NCBI RefSeq assembly: GCF_019977395.1
Contig: NZ_AP024660.1
Coordinates: 124,001 to 188,000 of the forward strand
Direction: 5' to 3'
DNA: 64,000 bases
Source: Arthrobacter sp. NicSoilC5
Lineage (GTDB): Bacteria; Actinomycetota; Actinomycetes; Actinomycetales; Micrococcaceae
A program made the translations under genes and the position numbers. Of this stretch, positions 1 through 9,800 are shown piece by piece. Numbering within the stretch: the first letter of the stretch is position 1; each line of letters opens with the position of its first letter. A model generated the notes under the pieces. It had not been told where the DNA came from. It did not search any database and saw nothing but the letters and a program-made list of their open reading frames with translations.

Positions 1-57
1 CTCCCGCGGGCAACGGCACACCAAGGGACAACGGCGCACGACGGGCAACGGCGCCCC
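1..57. repeat. Short degenerate tandem repeat at the window edge
   Basis: About three imperfect copies of a 15-18 base G/C-rich unit built on GGGCAACGGC or GGGACAACGGC follow one another (units beginning near 8, 25 and 43). They lie just beyond the stop codon of the EamA gene. No gene is visible here, and the array may extend outside the window. Confidence 0.4.
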
Positions 58-72
58 ATGGCCGGGGCCGCT

Positions 73-1044
73 CTAAGCGCTGGCCGGGTGCTTCCGCCGG
101 AAGGCCCGCGCATTAGTGACGATCACGCCGCCGACGACGATGGCGCCGCCCACAAACTGCGCGGCCGTGTGGACCTGTCCGGCCAGAATGGTCAGGACTG
201 CGGTGAAGACAGTGATCAGGTTGAGGAACACGCCGGCACCGGCCGCCGGCAGGACCGTCAGGGCGCGGTTCCACAGCACGTAGGACAGTACCGACGGAAA
301 AATCGCGATGAAGAGCAATGACGCCAACGCACTGCCCGTCCCAGGAAAAGCCAGGCCGCCCGTTGCGAACCGCACCGGGGCCAGGAGGGCCACCGCCACG
401 GCTGCCTGCACTGCCGTAGCTGTGATCGGCGGGATCTTGGGTGCCAGGCGGCCAGTGACCGTGTAGGCCGTCCAGACAACCACCGCCCCCACCATCAGCA
501 TCTCGCCGGTGCCGAAGCCGGCAGTGGCCAGCCGGCCCACATTCCCTCCGCTGATGACGATGAGGACGCCGGCCAGCGCCATCACGACGCCGGCCACGGC
601 CATCGGCGTGAGCCGCTCGCGCAGGAATACTGCGGCCGCCAGCGTGATCAGCGCCGGATTGAAGGCGTTGATCAGCGAGGCATTGAACGCATCGGTGTGT
701 TCCAGGGCGAAGTACAGGAGAAGGTTGTAGCCGAGGAGCCCGCACACGCTGAGCGCCAGCAGCCACGGCCACGCAGCTGCAACGGACCGCCAGCAGGGCT
801 TCTCCACAAGCTGGGCTATCAGCAGCAGCGGCACCAGTGCGATCGCCCACCGCAGGAAGACCAGGCTCAGGGGGTCGATGCTGTGGACAGCGCCGGCGCC
901 CACCACGTAGTTGCCGGCCCAGAACAGGGTTGCCCCCAGCAGGGAGAGGAGAGCGATTACCCGCCTGCGTCCCTGCGCGCGCGTGCTCGGCGTCCCAGCC
1001 TCCTGCGGCGGCTGTGACGTCCGTCCCTGCTCAACCGAGTCCAC
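73..1044 (-). CDS. EamA/DMT-family transporter
   Basis: Predicted inner-membrane drug/metabolite-superfamily exporter of 323 residues with about ten hydrophobic segments arranged as two EamA halves (roughly residues 30-160 and 175-310). The first membrane segment carries the typical ATLFWAGNYVVG signature, and a short charged Arg-rich N-terminus precedes it. The start is GTG. The gene lies 18 bases downstream of the DUF3817 gene on the same strand, so the two are probably co-transcribed. The substrate cannot be read from sequence; family members export amino acids, sugars or other small metabolites. Confidence 0.85.
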   Translation of the reverse strand: MDSVEQGRTSQPPQEAGTPSTRAQGRRRVIALLSLLGATLFWAGNYVVGAGAVHSIDPLSLVFLRWAIALVPLLLIAQLVEKPCWRSVAAAWPWLLALSVCGLLGYNLLLYFALEHTDAFNASLINAFNPALITLAAAVFLRERLTPMAVAGVVMALAGVLIVISGGNVGRLATAGFGTGEMLMVGAVVVWTAYTVTGRLAPKIPPITATAVQAAVAVALLAPVRFATGGLAFPGTGSALASLLFIAIFPSVLSYVLWNRALTVLPAAGAGVFLNLITVFTAVLTILAGQVHTAAQFVGGAIVVGGVIVTNARAFRRKHPASA

Positions 1045-1062
1045 TGCGGCGTGCCTGTCCCG

Positions 1063-1419
1063 CTAGGCGCGGCTGGACTCGAGGGCCGGGGCGTCCGCTG
1101 CGCGGGCAGCGCTGAGGTACCCGCGGCGCCCGGCCCAGCGTTCGAACAGGAGGGTGGCGAACGGGAAGACCGCCGAGACACCTGCCAGTACGGCCACCAG
1201 GAACGGCCAGCGCTGCACCCGCCACAGCATGAGCGCGGCGACCCCGTAACCGATGAACAGGGCACCGTGGACAGGGCCTGCCACCTGGACGCCGAGCTCC
1301 GTGGTGCCGGCAATCCATTTGAAATACATGCCGGCGAGGAGCGCGGCCCAACTGCAGGCCTCGGCCACGGCGAGGATGCGGAAGGCGCGGATCACTGTTG
1401 TCCTGAGGGGCATGGTCAT
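1063..1419 (-). CDS. DUF3817 small membrane protein
   Basis: Small integral membrane protein of 118 residues from the chosen ATG, with about three hydrophobic segments (near residues 8-30, 40-60 and 65-85). It matches the actinobacterial DUF3817 pattern, including the GPVHGALFIGYG stretch. A longer form beginning 11 codons upstream is possible, but that extension is Arg/Gln rich and unlike the family. The gene sits just upstream of the EamA transporter on the same strand and behind the terminator of the DUF4191 gene, so its own promoter should lie in 1420-1493. Function is unknown. Confidence 0.7.
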   Translation of the reverse strand: MTMPLRTTVIRAFRILAVAEACSWAALLAGMYFKWIAGTTELGVQVAGPVHGALFIGYGVAALMLWRVQRWPFLVAVLAGVSAVFPFATLLFERWAGRRGYLSAARAADAPALESSRA

Positions 1420-1493
1420 GTCCTGTCGTCGGGCGGTGCGCTGGCCGCACATGTGATGGGAGGGCTGGGCGCGGCGGTTCGGGCAGAAAGAAA

Positions 1494-1531
1494 AACGCCC
1501 CGGCTGCCGGCAGTGCCGGTACCGGGGCGTT
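1494..1531 (-). terminator. Rho-independent terminator after the DUF4191 gene
   Basis: A perfect 10-bp stem (AACGCCCCGG with CCGGGGCGTT) starts a few bases beyond the DUF4191 stop codon. On the minus strand it is followed by a T-rich tail (TTTTTCTTT), so it fits an intrinsic terminator reading leftward. Confidence 0.85.
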
Positions 1532-1538
1532 CAATCAG

Positions 1539-2291
1539 CTAGCGTCCGCGGTTGGGACGGGCCTTGTAGGGGTCGATGCCCTTGGGAATGGGAAGCCTGC
1601 TGCCCATGGACGCGATGCGCTTGGATACCGTGCTGACTTCAAGTTTGGTCAGTTCGTTCTTCATCTTGCCCATCTGCTTGGCCACCTGGCTCAGCGGCAC
1701 CTGGCCTTCGCCGCGGCCGGTCTGGATGGTGTGGACAGGAACGTTGGGCAGGATGCGCGCCAGGCGCTTGCGCTCGGCATCGAGCAGCGGCTTCACCCGG
1801 TGGGCGGGGCCCTCGCTGACAAGGACGACGCCGGGACGTCCTACGGCGCGGAACACGGCATCCTGCGTGCGCGGGTTGACGGCCACGGGCTGCTCTTCGG
1901 TGATCCAGCCGCGGCGGAGCGTGCCCAGGGCAGCGCCCGAAGCTCCGGGCTGGTTTTCGATCTGCGCGAACGCAGCACGCTCAGCGCGCCGGGACAGAAT
2001 GAAGGTGGCCGCCAGCAGGCCGAGCGGAATGCCGATGATCAGGCCGGTAATCCAGTTATCCAGCCAGAAACCCACCAGGAAGCTCACGGCCACAACACCG
2101 AGGAACACCAGCAGCATGAGCCACGGAACCATGGGGTCGTGGCGGCGGGTCATGGTGAAGACCTCGCCGATCTGCTTGAGCCTGCTGGGCTTCTTGGCCT
2201 TAGCTTCCTTGGGCTTGCGCGTGAACAGGCCGCGCTTCACCGCGCTTGAGCCCGCCGGGGTGGAGTTGCTGGAGTCAGGGGATTTCGCCAT
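1539..2291 (-). CDS. DUF4191 membrane protein
   Basis: Conserved actinobacterial DUF4191 protein of 250 residues. A Lys-rich cytoplasmic N-terminus (residues 1-50) is followed by two adjacent membrane segments (about 56-77 and 80-100) and a soluble C-terminal domain of about 150 residues rich in basic residues. The product ends with Lys/Arg-rich residues. It lies downstream of lipB-lipA but is separated from lipA by a terminator, so it is probably its own unit. In many actinobacteria this family sits next to lipA; that is recalled, not shown here. Molecular function is unknown. Confidence 0.85.
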   Translation of the reverse strand: MAKSPDSSNSTPAGSSAVKRGLFTRKPKEAKAKKPSRLKQIGEVFTMTRRHDPMVPWLMLLVFLGVVAVSFLVGFWLDNWITGLIIGIPLGLLAATFILSRRAERAAFAQIENQPGASGAALGTLRRGWITEEQPVAVNPRTQDAVFRAVGRPGVVLVSEGPAHRVKPLLDAERKRLARILPNVPVHTIQTGRGEGQVPLSQVAKQMGKMKNELTKLEVSTVSKRIASMGSRLPIPKGIDPYKARPNRGR

Positions 2292-2321
2292 AGTGCCTCA
2301 ATTCTACGTGACTTAAACCAA

Positions 2322-2357
2322 AGGGCCGGACGCTGGAGTCTTCCGGCGTCCGGCCCT
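2322..2357 (-). terminator. Terminator of the lipB-lipA operon
   Basis: A 12-bp perfect stem (AGGGCCGGACGC with its complement GCGTCCGGCCCT) with a 12-base loop lies 22 bases past the lipA stop codon. On the minus strand a short T-containing tail (TTGGTTT) follows. Confidence 0.8.
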
Positions 2358-2379
2358 CTGCCACTTCACAAAGGAGAGG

Positions 2380-3399
2380 TCACGAGTGTGCAGCGAGGAG
2401 GGTGGCGGCTTCCTGGCGGGTGGTGCCGGAGTCCTGGATGCCTTCGGCGATGTGGGCGAGTTCGGCGGGGATGTCGCGGCCTTTTTTGCGCATGGCGGTG
2501 GCCCAGAGGCGGCCGGCGCGGTAGGAGGAGCGGACCAGGGGGCCGGACATGACGCCGAGGAAGCCGATTTCTTCGGCTTCGTGCTGGAGGTCCACGAATT
2601 CCTGGGGTTTGACCCAGCGGTCCACGGGCAGGTGCCGTTCGGAGGGGCGCAGGTACTGGGTGATGGTGATCAGGTCGCAGCCGGCCTGGTGGAGGTCGCG
2701 GAGGGCTTCGCTGATTTCTTCGCGGGTTTCGCCCATGCCCAGGATGAGGTTGGACTTGGTGACCATGCCCAGGTTCCGGCCCTGGGTGATGACGTCCAGG
2801 GAGCGTTCGTAGCGGAACGCGGGGCGGATCCTTTTGAAGATCCGGGGCACGGTTTCGACGTTGTGCGCGAAGACTTCGGGGGCGGAGTCGCAGATCGCCT
2901 TGATGTGGTCGGGGTTGCCGGAGAAGTCGGGGATGAGCAGTTCCACGCCGGTGCCGGGGTTCAGTTCGTGGATTTTGCGGACGGTTTCGGCGTAGAGCCA
3001 GACGCCTTCGTCTTCGAGGTCGTCGCGGGCCACGCCGGTGACGGTGGCGTAGCGCAGCTGCATGGACTGCACGGAGCGGGCCACCTTGGTGGGTTCGAAC
3101 ATGTCCACGGGGGAGGGTTTGCCGGTGTCGATCTGGCAGAAGTCGCAGCGGCGGGTGCATTCGGAGCCGCCGATCAGGAAGGTGGCTTCCTTGTCTTCCC
3201 AGCATTCGAAGATGTTGGGGCAGCCGGCCTCTTCGCAGACGGTGTGCAGGCCTTCTTTTTTGACCAGGTTCTTCAGCCCGACGAACTCCGGGCCCATCTG
3301 GACCTTGGCCTTGATCCACTCCGGCTTGCGCTCCACCGGGACCGCAGCGTTGCGCTGCTCGATCCGCAGCATCTTCCGGCCTTCAGGTGCCAATGTCAC
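2380..3399 (-). CDS. lipA: Lipoyl synthase
   Basis: Radical-SAM enzyme of 339 residues that inserts two sulfurs into the octanoyl chain on lipoyl domains. The auxiliary-cluster cysteines C55, C60 and C66 (CxxxxCxxxxxC) and the radical-SAM cysteines C81, C85 and C88 (CxxxCxxC) are all present. The start is GTG and overlaps the lipB stop as GTGA, so translation is probably coupled. Its substrates here are almost certainly the two lipoyl domains of the E2 protein at 11.5-13.2 kb. Length is typical of the family. Confidence 0.98.
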   Translation of the reverse strand: MTLAPEGRKMLRIEQRNAAVPVERKPEWIKAKVQMGPEFVGLKNLVKKEGLHTVCEEAGCPNIFECWEDKEATFLIGGSECTRRCDFCQIDTGKPSPVDMFEPTKVARSVQSMQLRYATVTGVARDDLEDEGVWLYAETVRKIHELNPGTGVELLIPDFSGNPDHIKAICDSAPEVFAHNVETVPRIFKRIRPAFRYERSLDVITQGRNLGMVTKSNLILGMGETREEISEALRDLHQAGCDLITITQYLRPSERHLPVDRWVKPQEFVDLQHEAEEIGFLGVMSGPLVRSSYRAGRLWATAMRKKGRDIPAELAHIAEGIQDSGTTRQEAATLLAAHS

Positions 3400-4064
3400 A
3401 GTAGAGCTCCTTCAGGGCTCGAAACCAATGCTTCTTCGTGCTTGCGGAATTCCTCCACGAACCGCTCCGCGATGTCCGCGGGATGGATCTCCCTGCCCGT
3501 TTCAAGGGACATGGTGGTGACTCCGGCGTCGGTGATGCCGCAGGCGATGATCTGGCCGTAGGGCGCCAGGTCATTGCTGCAGTTGATGGCGACGCCGTGC
3601 ATGGTGACGCCGTTCAGGACGCGGATGCCGATAGCCGCGATCTTGCGGTCGGGGCCCTTGGAATCGGCCTTGATCCATACGCCGGCGCGGCCTTTGATGC
3701 GTTCAGCCTTGATGCCGTAGTCCGCCATGACGGTGATCATGATTTCTTCCAGCCGCTCCACGTAGTCCCTGATCCCGGAGCGGTTCTTCAGCTTCAGGAT
3801 GGGGTAGGCAACCAGCTGGCCGGGGCCGTGCCAGGTCAGTTTGCCGCCGCGGTCCACTGCGACGACCGGCGTACCGTCAAAGGGCCGCTCGTGGTCCTCG
3901 GTAAGCTTGCCGGCCGTATATACAGCGGCGTGCTCCAAAAGAAGGACTGTGCTGGGCGCACTTCCGGCGACAACTTTGTCATGGAGTTCGCGCTGGGCAT
4001 CCCAGCCTTCCATGTAATCAACGAAGTCGGGGGCAAGACCCAGCTGTGAAAACTCAAGAGTCAT
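3396..4064 (-). CDS. lipB: Octanoyltransferase
   Basis: LipB of 222 residues, which moves octanoyl from acyl-carrier protein to lipoyl domains, the first step of lipoate synthesis. The family motif [17 protein letters not shown] is present, and the expected catalytic pair is seen as K141 (KIAAIGIR) and C175 (IIACGI). It is first in a two-gene operon with lipA. The ATG has no Shine-Dalgarno; a TAAGCT hexamer ends 7 bases upstream, which suggests a leaderless mRNA. Confidence 0.98.
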   Translation of the reverse strand: MTLEFSQLGLAPDFVDYMEGWDAQRELHDKVVAGSAPSTVLLLEHAAVYTAGKLTEDHERPFDGTPVVAVDRGGKLTWHGPGQLVAYPILKLKNRSGIRDYVERLEEIMITVMADYGIKAERIKGRAGVWIKADSKGPDRKIAAIGIRVLNGVTMHGVAINCSNDLAPYGQIIACGITDAGVTTMSLETGREIHPADIAERFVEEFRKHEEALVSSPEGALL

Positions 4065-4071
4065 GGCATCC

Positions 4072-4077
4072 AGCTTA
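4072..4077 (-). promoter_or_regulatory. Candidate -10 box of lipB (leaderless)
   Basis: TAAGCT on the minus strand, 7 bases before the lipB ATG, fits the actinobacterial TANNNT -10 pattern. There is no ribosome-binding site between it and the start. No convincing -35 is seen. Confidence 0.45.
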
Positions 4078-4200
4078 GACCCCGCAGCCGCACCGGCCCG
4101 GTTTAGTGTCCAAGCTCACCGGCCCTGCCCTTTGTGACTGCAACCCCGGGGGCTGTGGATAACTTCTGCAGGCCGGACGGAACTCGGCTAGACATGGACC

Positions 4201-5838
4201 ATGGACGATGTACAGGCACCCGACGTACCCGGCTACGACGTCGGCAGGCTGCTGGGCCGCGGCGGCAGCGCGGACGTGTGGCTGGCCAGGGAACAACGGA
4301 CGGGACAGGAATACGCCCTCAAGTGCTTCCGGGCCGCCGGGAGGGGGACGCGCAGCAGCCCGGGCATTACCGAGGAGGAGGTGCGGCGGGAGATCCGCAT
4401 CCTGTCAGTCCTGGACCACGAGCACCTGATCCGGGCCCACGACGCGGTGCAGGGGACGGAGCCGGGAAATGGTACGGCCCTGACCATGGATTATGCTGCC
4501 GGCGGTTCCCTGGCCCAGTTGGTGTCCGCCCGCGGCAGGCTCAGCGTGGGGGAGACGGTCACGGTATTGACGCCGATCGCCCAGGCCTTGGCGTACCTGC
4601 ACGGCAAAGGCTTCACGCATTCCGACGTCTCGCCCGGAAACGTGCTCTTCACCGGGCAGGGAAAACCGATGCTGTCAGATCTCGGCGTCGCCCGGATGCT
4701 CGGGGACCCGGGCGGCGCCGGCACCGCGGGAACGGGCGGATTCCTTGATCCCGCCCCGGTGGACGCGGTCCGTGCCGGCCTGCAGCCCGAACGCGATGTG
4801 TACTCGGTGGCTGCCCTTGGGTGGTACTGCCTCACAGGTGAAGCGCCGGGACGCACGGCCGACCGTCCGCCGTTGTCCCTGTTGGTTCCCGGGGTTCCCA
4901 AAGACCTCGCGGCTGCCCTGGAAGCAGGCCTGAACGATGAGCGGCGCCTGCGCCCGGACGCGCTGGCGCTGGCCACGGCCGTCTACCGCAGCGCCGAACC
5001 GCAGCCCGTGGATCTTTCCGACGCGGTCCACCCCACTGTCCTGCCTGAGCTGTTGACGCGGCGGCACGTTCCCGTCGGGTCAAAGCGCAGCGCACTGCGA
5101 ACGAAAGCCCAGGGCCTGCGACGCCGGGCGGCCACATCCCGCTGGTCCGCACGGCCGGGAGCGGCAACAGCGACAACCACGCCGGCCAAGGGAAAGCACG
5201 TGGACGGGCCCGTTGGTGGGCAGGCGCGGCGGGTGCTGCTGCGCTCCGTCATGCCGCTGATTGCCGCGGTGGCGGCAGTGGCGTGGTGGCTGTCGGCGAC
5301 CGCAGGGGATGGCACGTGGCTTAAAGGTGCCGCACAGGGGCTGCCACCAACATCTGCGCCGTCAGCAAGTGCAAGTACGGGTGCGGATGCCGATTCAGGC
5401 GGCGGTAATGGGCTTCCCTTGCCCGTGGACGCCGCACGGCGGCGGGCCGGAGCAGCTGATCCGGTGGAAGCCGTTCAGGGGCTGGCGGCGCTTCGCGACT
5501 ATGCCTTCAGCAGCGGGGGCGTGGAACTGCTGGCCGAGGTGAATGCCCCCGGGTCGACCGCCGCCGCGGCTGACCAGCGCGTCGCCGGCCAGTTTGCCGG
5601 ATCCGGCCAGCGCCTCACCGGGTTCACCACCACGCTTTCCGAGATCGCCGCCGAAGATGGGGGCACCGAAGCCCATGCCGTGGTGCGGGCTGTATCCGCT
5701 ACCTCCGGGTACCGGATGGTGGACGCCGGAGACACAGTAGTCGCCACGGGGGCACCCACCAGGCCGCAGCTGCTTCGGCTGGTGCTGGTCTCCGTGGAGG
5801 GCCGGTGGCTGGTAGCCGACATCCTTCCGGGCCCGTGA
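4201..5838 (+). CDS. Membrane-anchored Ser/Thr protein kinase
   Basis: Protein of 545 residues with an N-terminal Hanks-type kinase domain (about 12-270). It has a Gly-rich loop GRGGSADVW, ATP lysine K41, helix-C glutamate E64, catalytic loop HSDVSPGN (D142, N147) and DLG in place of DFG (D160). HSD replaces the usual HRD, so it is not an RD kinase and may lack activation-loop control. A basic linker, one membrane segment (about 345-366) and a roughly 180-residue extracellular domain follow. That C-terminal part has no PASTA repeats and I do not recognise it. It is divergent from lipB. The target is unknown. Confidence 0.85.
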   Translation: MDDVQAPDVPGYDVGRLLGRGGSADVWLAREQRTGQEYALKCFRAAGRGTRSSPGITEEEVRREIRILSVLDHEHLIRAHDAVQGTEPGNGTALTMDYAAGGSLAQLVSARGRLSVGETVTVLTPIAQALAYLHGKGFTHSDVSPGNVLFTGQGKPMLSDLGVARMLGDPGGAGTAGTGGFLDPAPVDAVRAGLQPERDVYSVAALGWYCLTGEAPGRTADRPPLSLLVPGVPKDLAAALEAGLNDERRLRPDALALATAVYRSAEPQPVDLSDAVHPTVLPELLTRRHVPVGSKRSALRTKAQGLRRRAATSRWSARPGAATATTTPAKGKHVDGPVGGQARRVLLRSVMPLIAAVAAVAWWLSATAGDGTWLKGAAQGLPPTSAPSASASTGADADSGGGNGLPLPVDAARRRAGAADPVEAVQGLAALRDYAFSSGGVELLAEVNAPGSTAAAADQRVAGQFAGSGQRLTGFTTTLSEIAAEDGGTEAHAVVRAVSATSGYRMVDAGDTVVATGAPTRPQLLRLVLVSVEGRWLVADILPGP

Positions 5839-5870
5839 ATCGGCACTCCGCTCCGGAGTCCCCGGCAGGG

Positions 5871-6773
5871 CTAGCCGGCGCTGGTCTTTCCAGCCACCCA
5901 GCGGGCAGCATCTGCCAGGTGCCCGTGCTGCCACGTGAACCCTGCGGCGGTCAGGACCGCCGGCTCCATCCGCTGGCTGTACAGCAACAGTTCTTCGCCC
6001 AGGCCGGGCATCACGGTGCGCAGCACGGGGGCAGGTACCCGCAGGATGGCGGGGCGGTGCAGCGCGTGGGCCAGCGCTGCCACGATGGTATTGACGTCCG
6101 CCTGTTCAGGGGCGGCGAGGTTGACCGGGCCGGAGACCGGGGAGCCCAGGAGGAACAGGAAAGCGGCCGAGACATCGGGCAGTGTCACCCAGGGCCAGAA
6201 CTGCCGGCCGTTTCCGAACGGTCCGCCCACGCCCAGGCGCAGCAGCGGAAGCAGCTTACCCAATGCGCCGCCTGAGCGGCTGAACACCACCCCGGTCCGG
6301 GGCGTTACCACCCGCACTCCCGGCGGCGCCATAAGGGCGGCCTGCTCCCACTCAATGCAGATTTGCGGGAGTGTCCCCTCACCTGCCGCCGCATCTTCCC
6401 GCAGCACCGTATTGCCCGCATCGCCGTAATAGCCCGAACCGGACTGGCTGATGAAGGTGGCCGGTGGCATATCAGCCCGTGCCATTGCCTGCACCAGGGT
6501 CCTGGTTGGTCCCAGGCGGGAACTGAAGAGTTCCTCCACCCGCCTGCGCGTCCATGGCCTATCGCCGATTCCCGCTCCGGAGAGGTTGACGACGGCGTCA
6601 GCGCCCGAGAGTGCGCCCGGATCCAGGACGCCGGCCGCAGGGTCCCAGCGGACTTCGGCGGCGCTGGCAGGGGGCCGGCGGACCAGCGTCACCACCGAAT
6701 GGCCGGCATTGCGGAATGCCGCGGACATGGAAGTGCCGATGAGCCCCGAGGCGCCGGCCATGACGATGTGCAT
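5871..6773 (-). CDS. TIGR01777-family NAD(P)-dependent epimerase
   Basis: Short-chain/extended Rossmann protein of 300 residues resembling the YfcH/SDR39U1 group. The N-terminus carries the nucleotide-binding motif GASGLIGTS, and the conserved VNLSGAGIGDRPWT and QSGSGYYGD stretches are present. The chosen ATG, with a GGTGAG-like site upstream, gives the family length. An open frame continues upstream but reads through the promoter region of the divergent tricorn gene. The substrate is not known for this family. Confidence 0.88.
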   Translation of the reverse strand: MHIVMAGASGLIGTSMSAAFRNAGHSVVTLVRRPPASAAEVRWDPAAGVLDPGALSGADAVVNLSGAGIGDRPWTRRRVEELFSSRLGPTRTLVQAMARADMPPATFISQSGSGYYGDAGNTVLREDAAAGEGTLPQICIEWEQAALMAPPGVRVVTPRTGVVFSRSGGALGKLLPLLRLGVGGPFGNGRQFWPWVTLPDVSAAFLFLLGSPVSGPVNLAAPEQADVNTIVAALAHALHRPAILRVPAPVLRTVMPGLGEELLLYSQRMEPAVLTAAGFTWQHGHLADAARWVAGKTSAG

Positions 6774-6833
6774 GGTCCATCTCACCACGGCGGCGCGGGT
6801 TGTGTATCTCCCGCGGGGCGGGTGGGGGTTGAC

Positions 6834-6839
6834 TATGAT
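6834..6839 (+). promoter_or_regulatory. -10 box of the tricorn gene (leaderless)
   Basis: TATGAT lies exactly 6 bases before the ATG of the tricorn protease gene. No Shine-Dalgarno fits between them, so transcription probably starts on the ATG itself. No good -35 is visible. Confidence 0.6.
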
Positions 6840-6845
6840 CGAACG

Positions 6846-9800
6846 ATGACCTCTTCCAGCTACTTCCGTTTCCCGCATTTGCACGGCGATCTGGTCACTT
6901 TCGTGGCCGAGGATGACGTGTGGATTGCGCCCCTGGACGGCGGCCGCGCCTGGCGTGTTTCCTCGCTCCAGCTTCCTGCCCGCAACCCGCGATTCACCCC
7001 GGACGGCAAGCGCCTGGTGTGGACCGTAGTCCAGGGAACGGCGCCGGAGGTAGTGTCCGCACAGGTGGACGGCGGCGGGTACCGGCAGCTCACCTACTTT
7101 GGCCACAGCACCACCAAGGTCAAGGGGTTCACCACCGGTGGTTCCGTGGTGGTGACCAGCGCCTTCCGCCAGGCTGAGAGCCGGCACACCCACGCCTACA
7201 GCGTTCCGCTTGAGGGCGGCTGGGCCCAGGAGCTCCCGTACGGGCCGGTGGAGTCCGTTGCCTTCGGTCCCGAGGTAGGCGACGAACGCCCTGTAGTGCT
7301 GGCCAGCGTGCTCTCCCGTGAGCCGGCGTGGTGGAAGCGCTACCGCGGCGGAACGGCCGGAAAGTTGTGGATCGACCGCGACGGCAACGGCGAGTTCGAA
7401 CGCCTGCTGCCGGACCTCGACGGCAACCTCACTGATCCGCTGTGGGTGGAGGGCCGGATCGCCTTCCTGTCAGACCACGAGGGCTACGGCAACCTGTATT
7501 CGGTGCTTCCCAGCGGCAAGGACCTGCGCCGGCACACCGACCACCAGGACTTCTACGTCCGGCATGCAGCCACGGACGGCAAGCGGGTGATCTTCGAATC
7601 CGCAGGCGAACTCTGGGTCCTCCACGGCCTTGCCGCAGACGCGGTCAAGCTCGACATCACCCTCGGCTCCGCCTCACAGACCCGCCGCCCCGCATTGCTC
7701 GACGCCGTCAAGCACCTGGGCGCGGTGGCACCGGACACTGCGGGTGCCGCCAGTGCGGTGGAGTCCCACGGCACCATCCACTGGCTGCGGCACAAGGACG
7801 GTCCGTCCCGCATCATCGAGGCCACCCCGGGCGTCCGGGGGCGGCTGCCCAGGCCGCTGGGGGACGGCCGCATCGCCTACATCGCCGACCACGACGGTGT
7901 GGAAGCACTGCAGATCAAGGACATCGCCACACCCGTCCCGCACACTGCCGGGAAGGTGGACGCGCCGAACAACACCCCGACTGCTGCGGCCAACGCTTCC
8001 GCGGAGGCGGCAGCCACCGGCGGGGAGGACGCGGAAGCGGTCAGCCTTCCCCAGCCTGTTCCGGCGTCCGGCGCCAAGGCGCCGGCGGCCGCCACGGTCC
8101 ACGTTCCCTCCGATGACGAGCAGCAGGCGGACGTGGCGCCACAGGCCGCAGCACCCGTGGCTGACGCCCAGGCAACCACGGCGGGGCCAGGCATCACCGT
8201 CCCGACGCCGTCCCGGGCCAGTTCCCTGGAGGCAAGCCCCAACGGCCACTGGGTTGCCCTCGGGACCTCCTTTGGTGACGTGTTCGTCGTGGACACCCGC
8301 AGCGGAGACCTCACACAGGTCGCCAGCATCGGGGAAGGCAGTATCTCGGAACTGGCCTGGTCCGCCGATTCCCGCTGGCTGGCATGGTCGGAGCCTGTCA
8401 CCTCTTTCGGTTCGCGCAGCCGGCTGCGCCTGGCCACCGTGGACCGGCTCGACGCCGAACCCGTAGATGTCACCGACGGCCGCTTCCGCGACGCCTCCCC
8501 GGCCTTCACGCCGGACGGCAAATTCCTTGCCTTCCTGTCCAACCGCAGCTTCGACCCCGTGTACGACGGGCATTCGTTCGACCTTTCCTTCCCCAGCCCC
8601 ATCAAGCCGTACCTGGTGGCACTGACGGCTGAGACGCCGTCGCCCTTTGGCCCTTCGGTTGATCCCGCGGGCGGGGAACCGGACGCCGGCGCGGACGCAA
8701 AATCCACGGACGCAGACGAGGCCGGGGACAATGCCGTGCCTGCCGTCACGGTGGACGCGGAGGGCCTGGCCCACCGCGTGATCGGCGTTCCCGTGCCGCA
8801 GGGCAACTACAGCTCGCTGAAGGCCGTTGACGGGGCACTCCTCTGGCTCGACTCCGTCCTGGCGGGCGTCACCGGCGACGGAAAGGCCAGCCAGGAGGAC
8901 AAGGACGCCCGTCCCAGCCTGGTCCGGTACGACATCGCCCGGCGCAAGCAGGCAACCCTGGTGGACTCCGTGGACAGCTACCGCCTCTCCGGTGACCGCA
9001 GCAAAGTGGTGATCGTTGCCGACAAGCAGGTGACCGTGGTTCCGTCGGACGCCAAGGCGGATGAGGAATCCGGCAAGGTGGTCAAGGTGGACCTGGGCCG
9101 GATCCGTGTCCTGATGGATCCGCTGAGCGTCTGGGGACAGGCTTTCGACGAGGCCTGGCGCCTGCAGCGCGACTTCTTCTGGACCGAGGACATGGCCGGC
9201 CAGGACTGGGAGTTCATCCACACCCGGTATCGGCCCCTGGTGGAACGGCTGGGGTCCCATGACGACCTGGTGGACCTGCTGTGGGAACTGCACGGCGAAC
9301 TGGGAACCTCCCACGCCTACGTGCGCCCTGCCGCCGTCACCGAACGCGGCAGCCGCGGACAAGGCAGGCTCGGCGCCGACCTCACGCACACCGCCCGCGG
9401 CTGGGAGATCACCCGCATCCTGGCGGGCGAGTCCTCAGACCCGCTGGCCACCTCCCCACTCACCAGGCCGGGCGTCGGCGCCAAGGCGGGGGACATCCTG
9501 CTGGCCGTCGACGGCGTCCCGCTGTCCGAAAACATCACACCCGCCATGCAGCTGGTCGGGGCTGCCGGCCGCGCCGTGGAGCTTACCCTTCTCAACGGGC
9601 CCGGGCATGGCGGTGCTGAAGGCACCCAGCGCCGGGTCGCCGTCGTGCCTGTCAAGGATGAGGAGCGCCTGCGGTACCAGGAATGGGTGGCGGGCAACCG
9701 GCGGACCGTCCGGGAGGCGTCGAACGGAACCTTCGGCTACCTGCACATTCCGGACATGATGGCCAACGGCTGGGCCCAGCTGCACCGGGACCTGGACACG

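Noticed and set aside
2386..3561. Open frame of 391 codons antisense to lipA
   Set aside because: Phe/Gly/Val-rich composition of an antisense shadow; lipA with all six cluster cysteines is on the other strand.
6363..6845. Upstream extension of the tricorn frame
   Set aside because: It overlaps the divergent epimerase gene, has no tricorn-like sequence, and a -10 box lies just before the later ATG.
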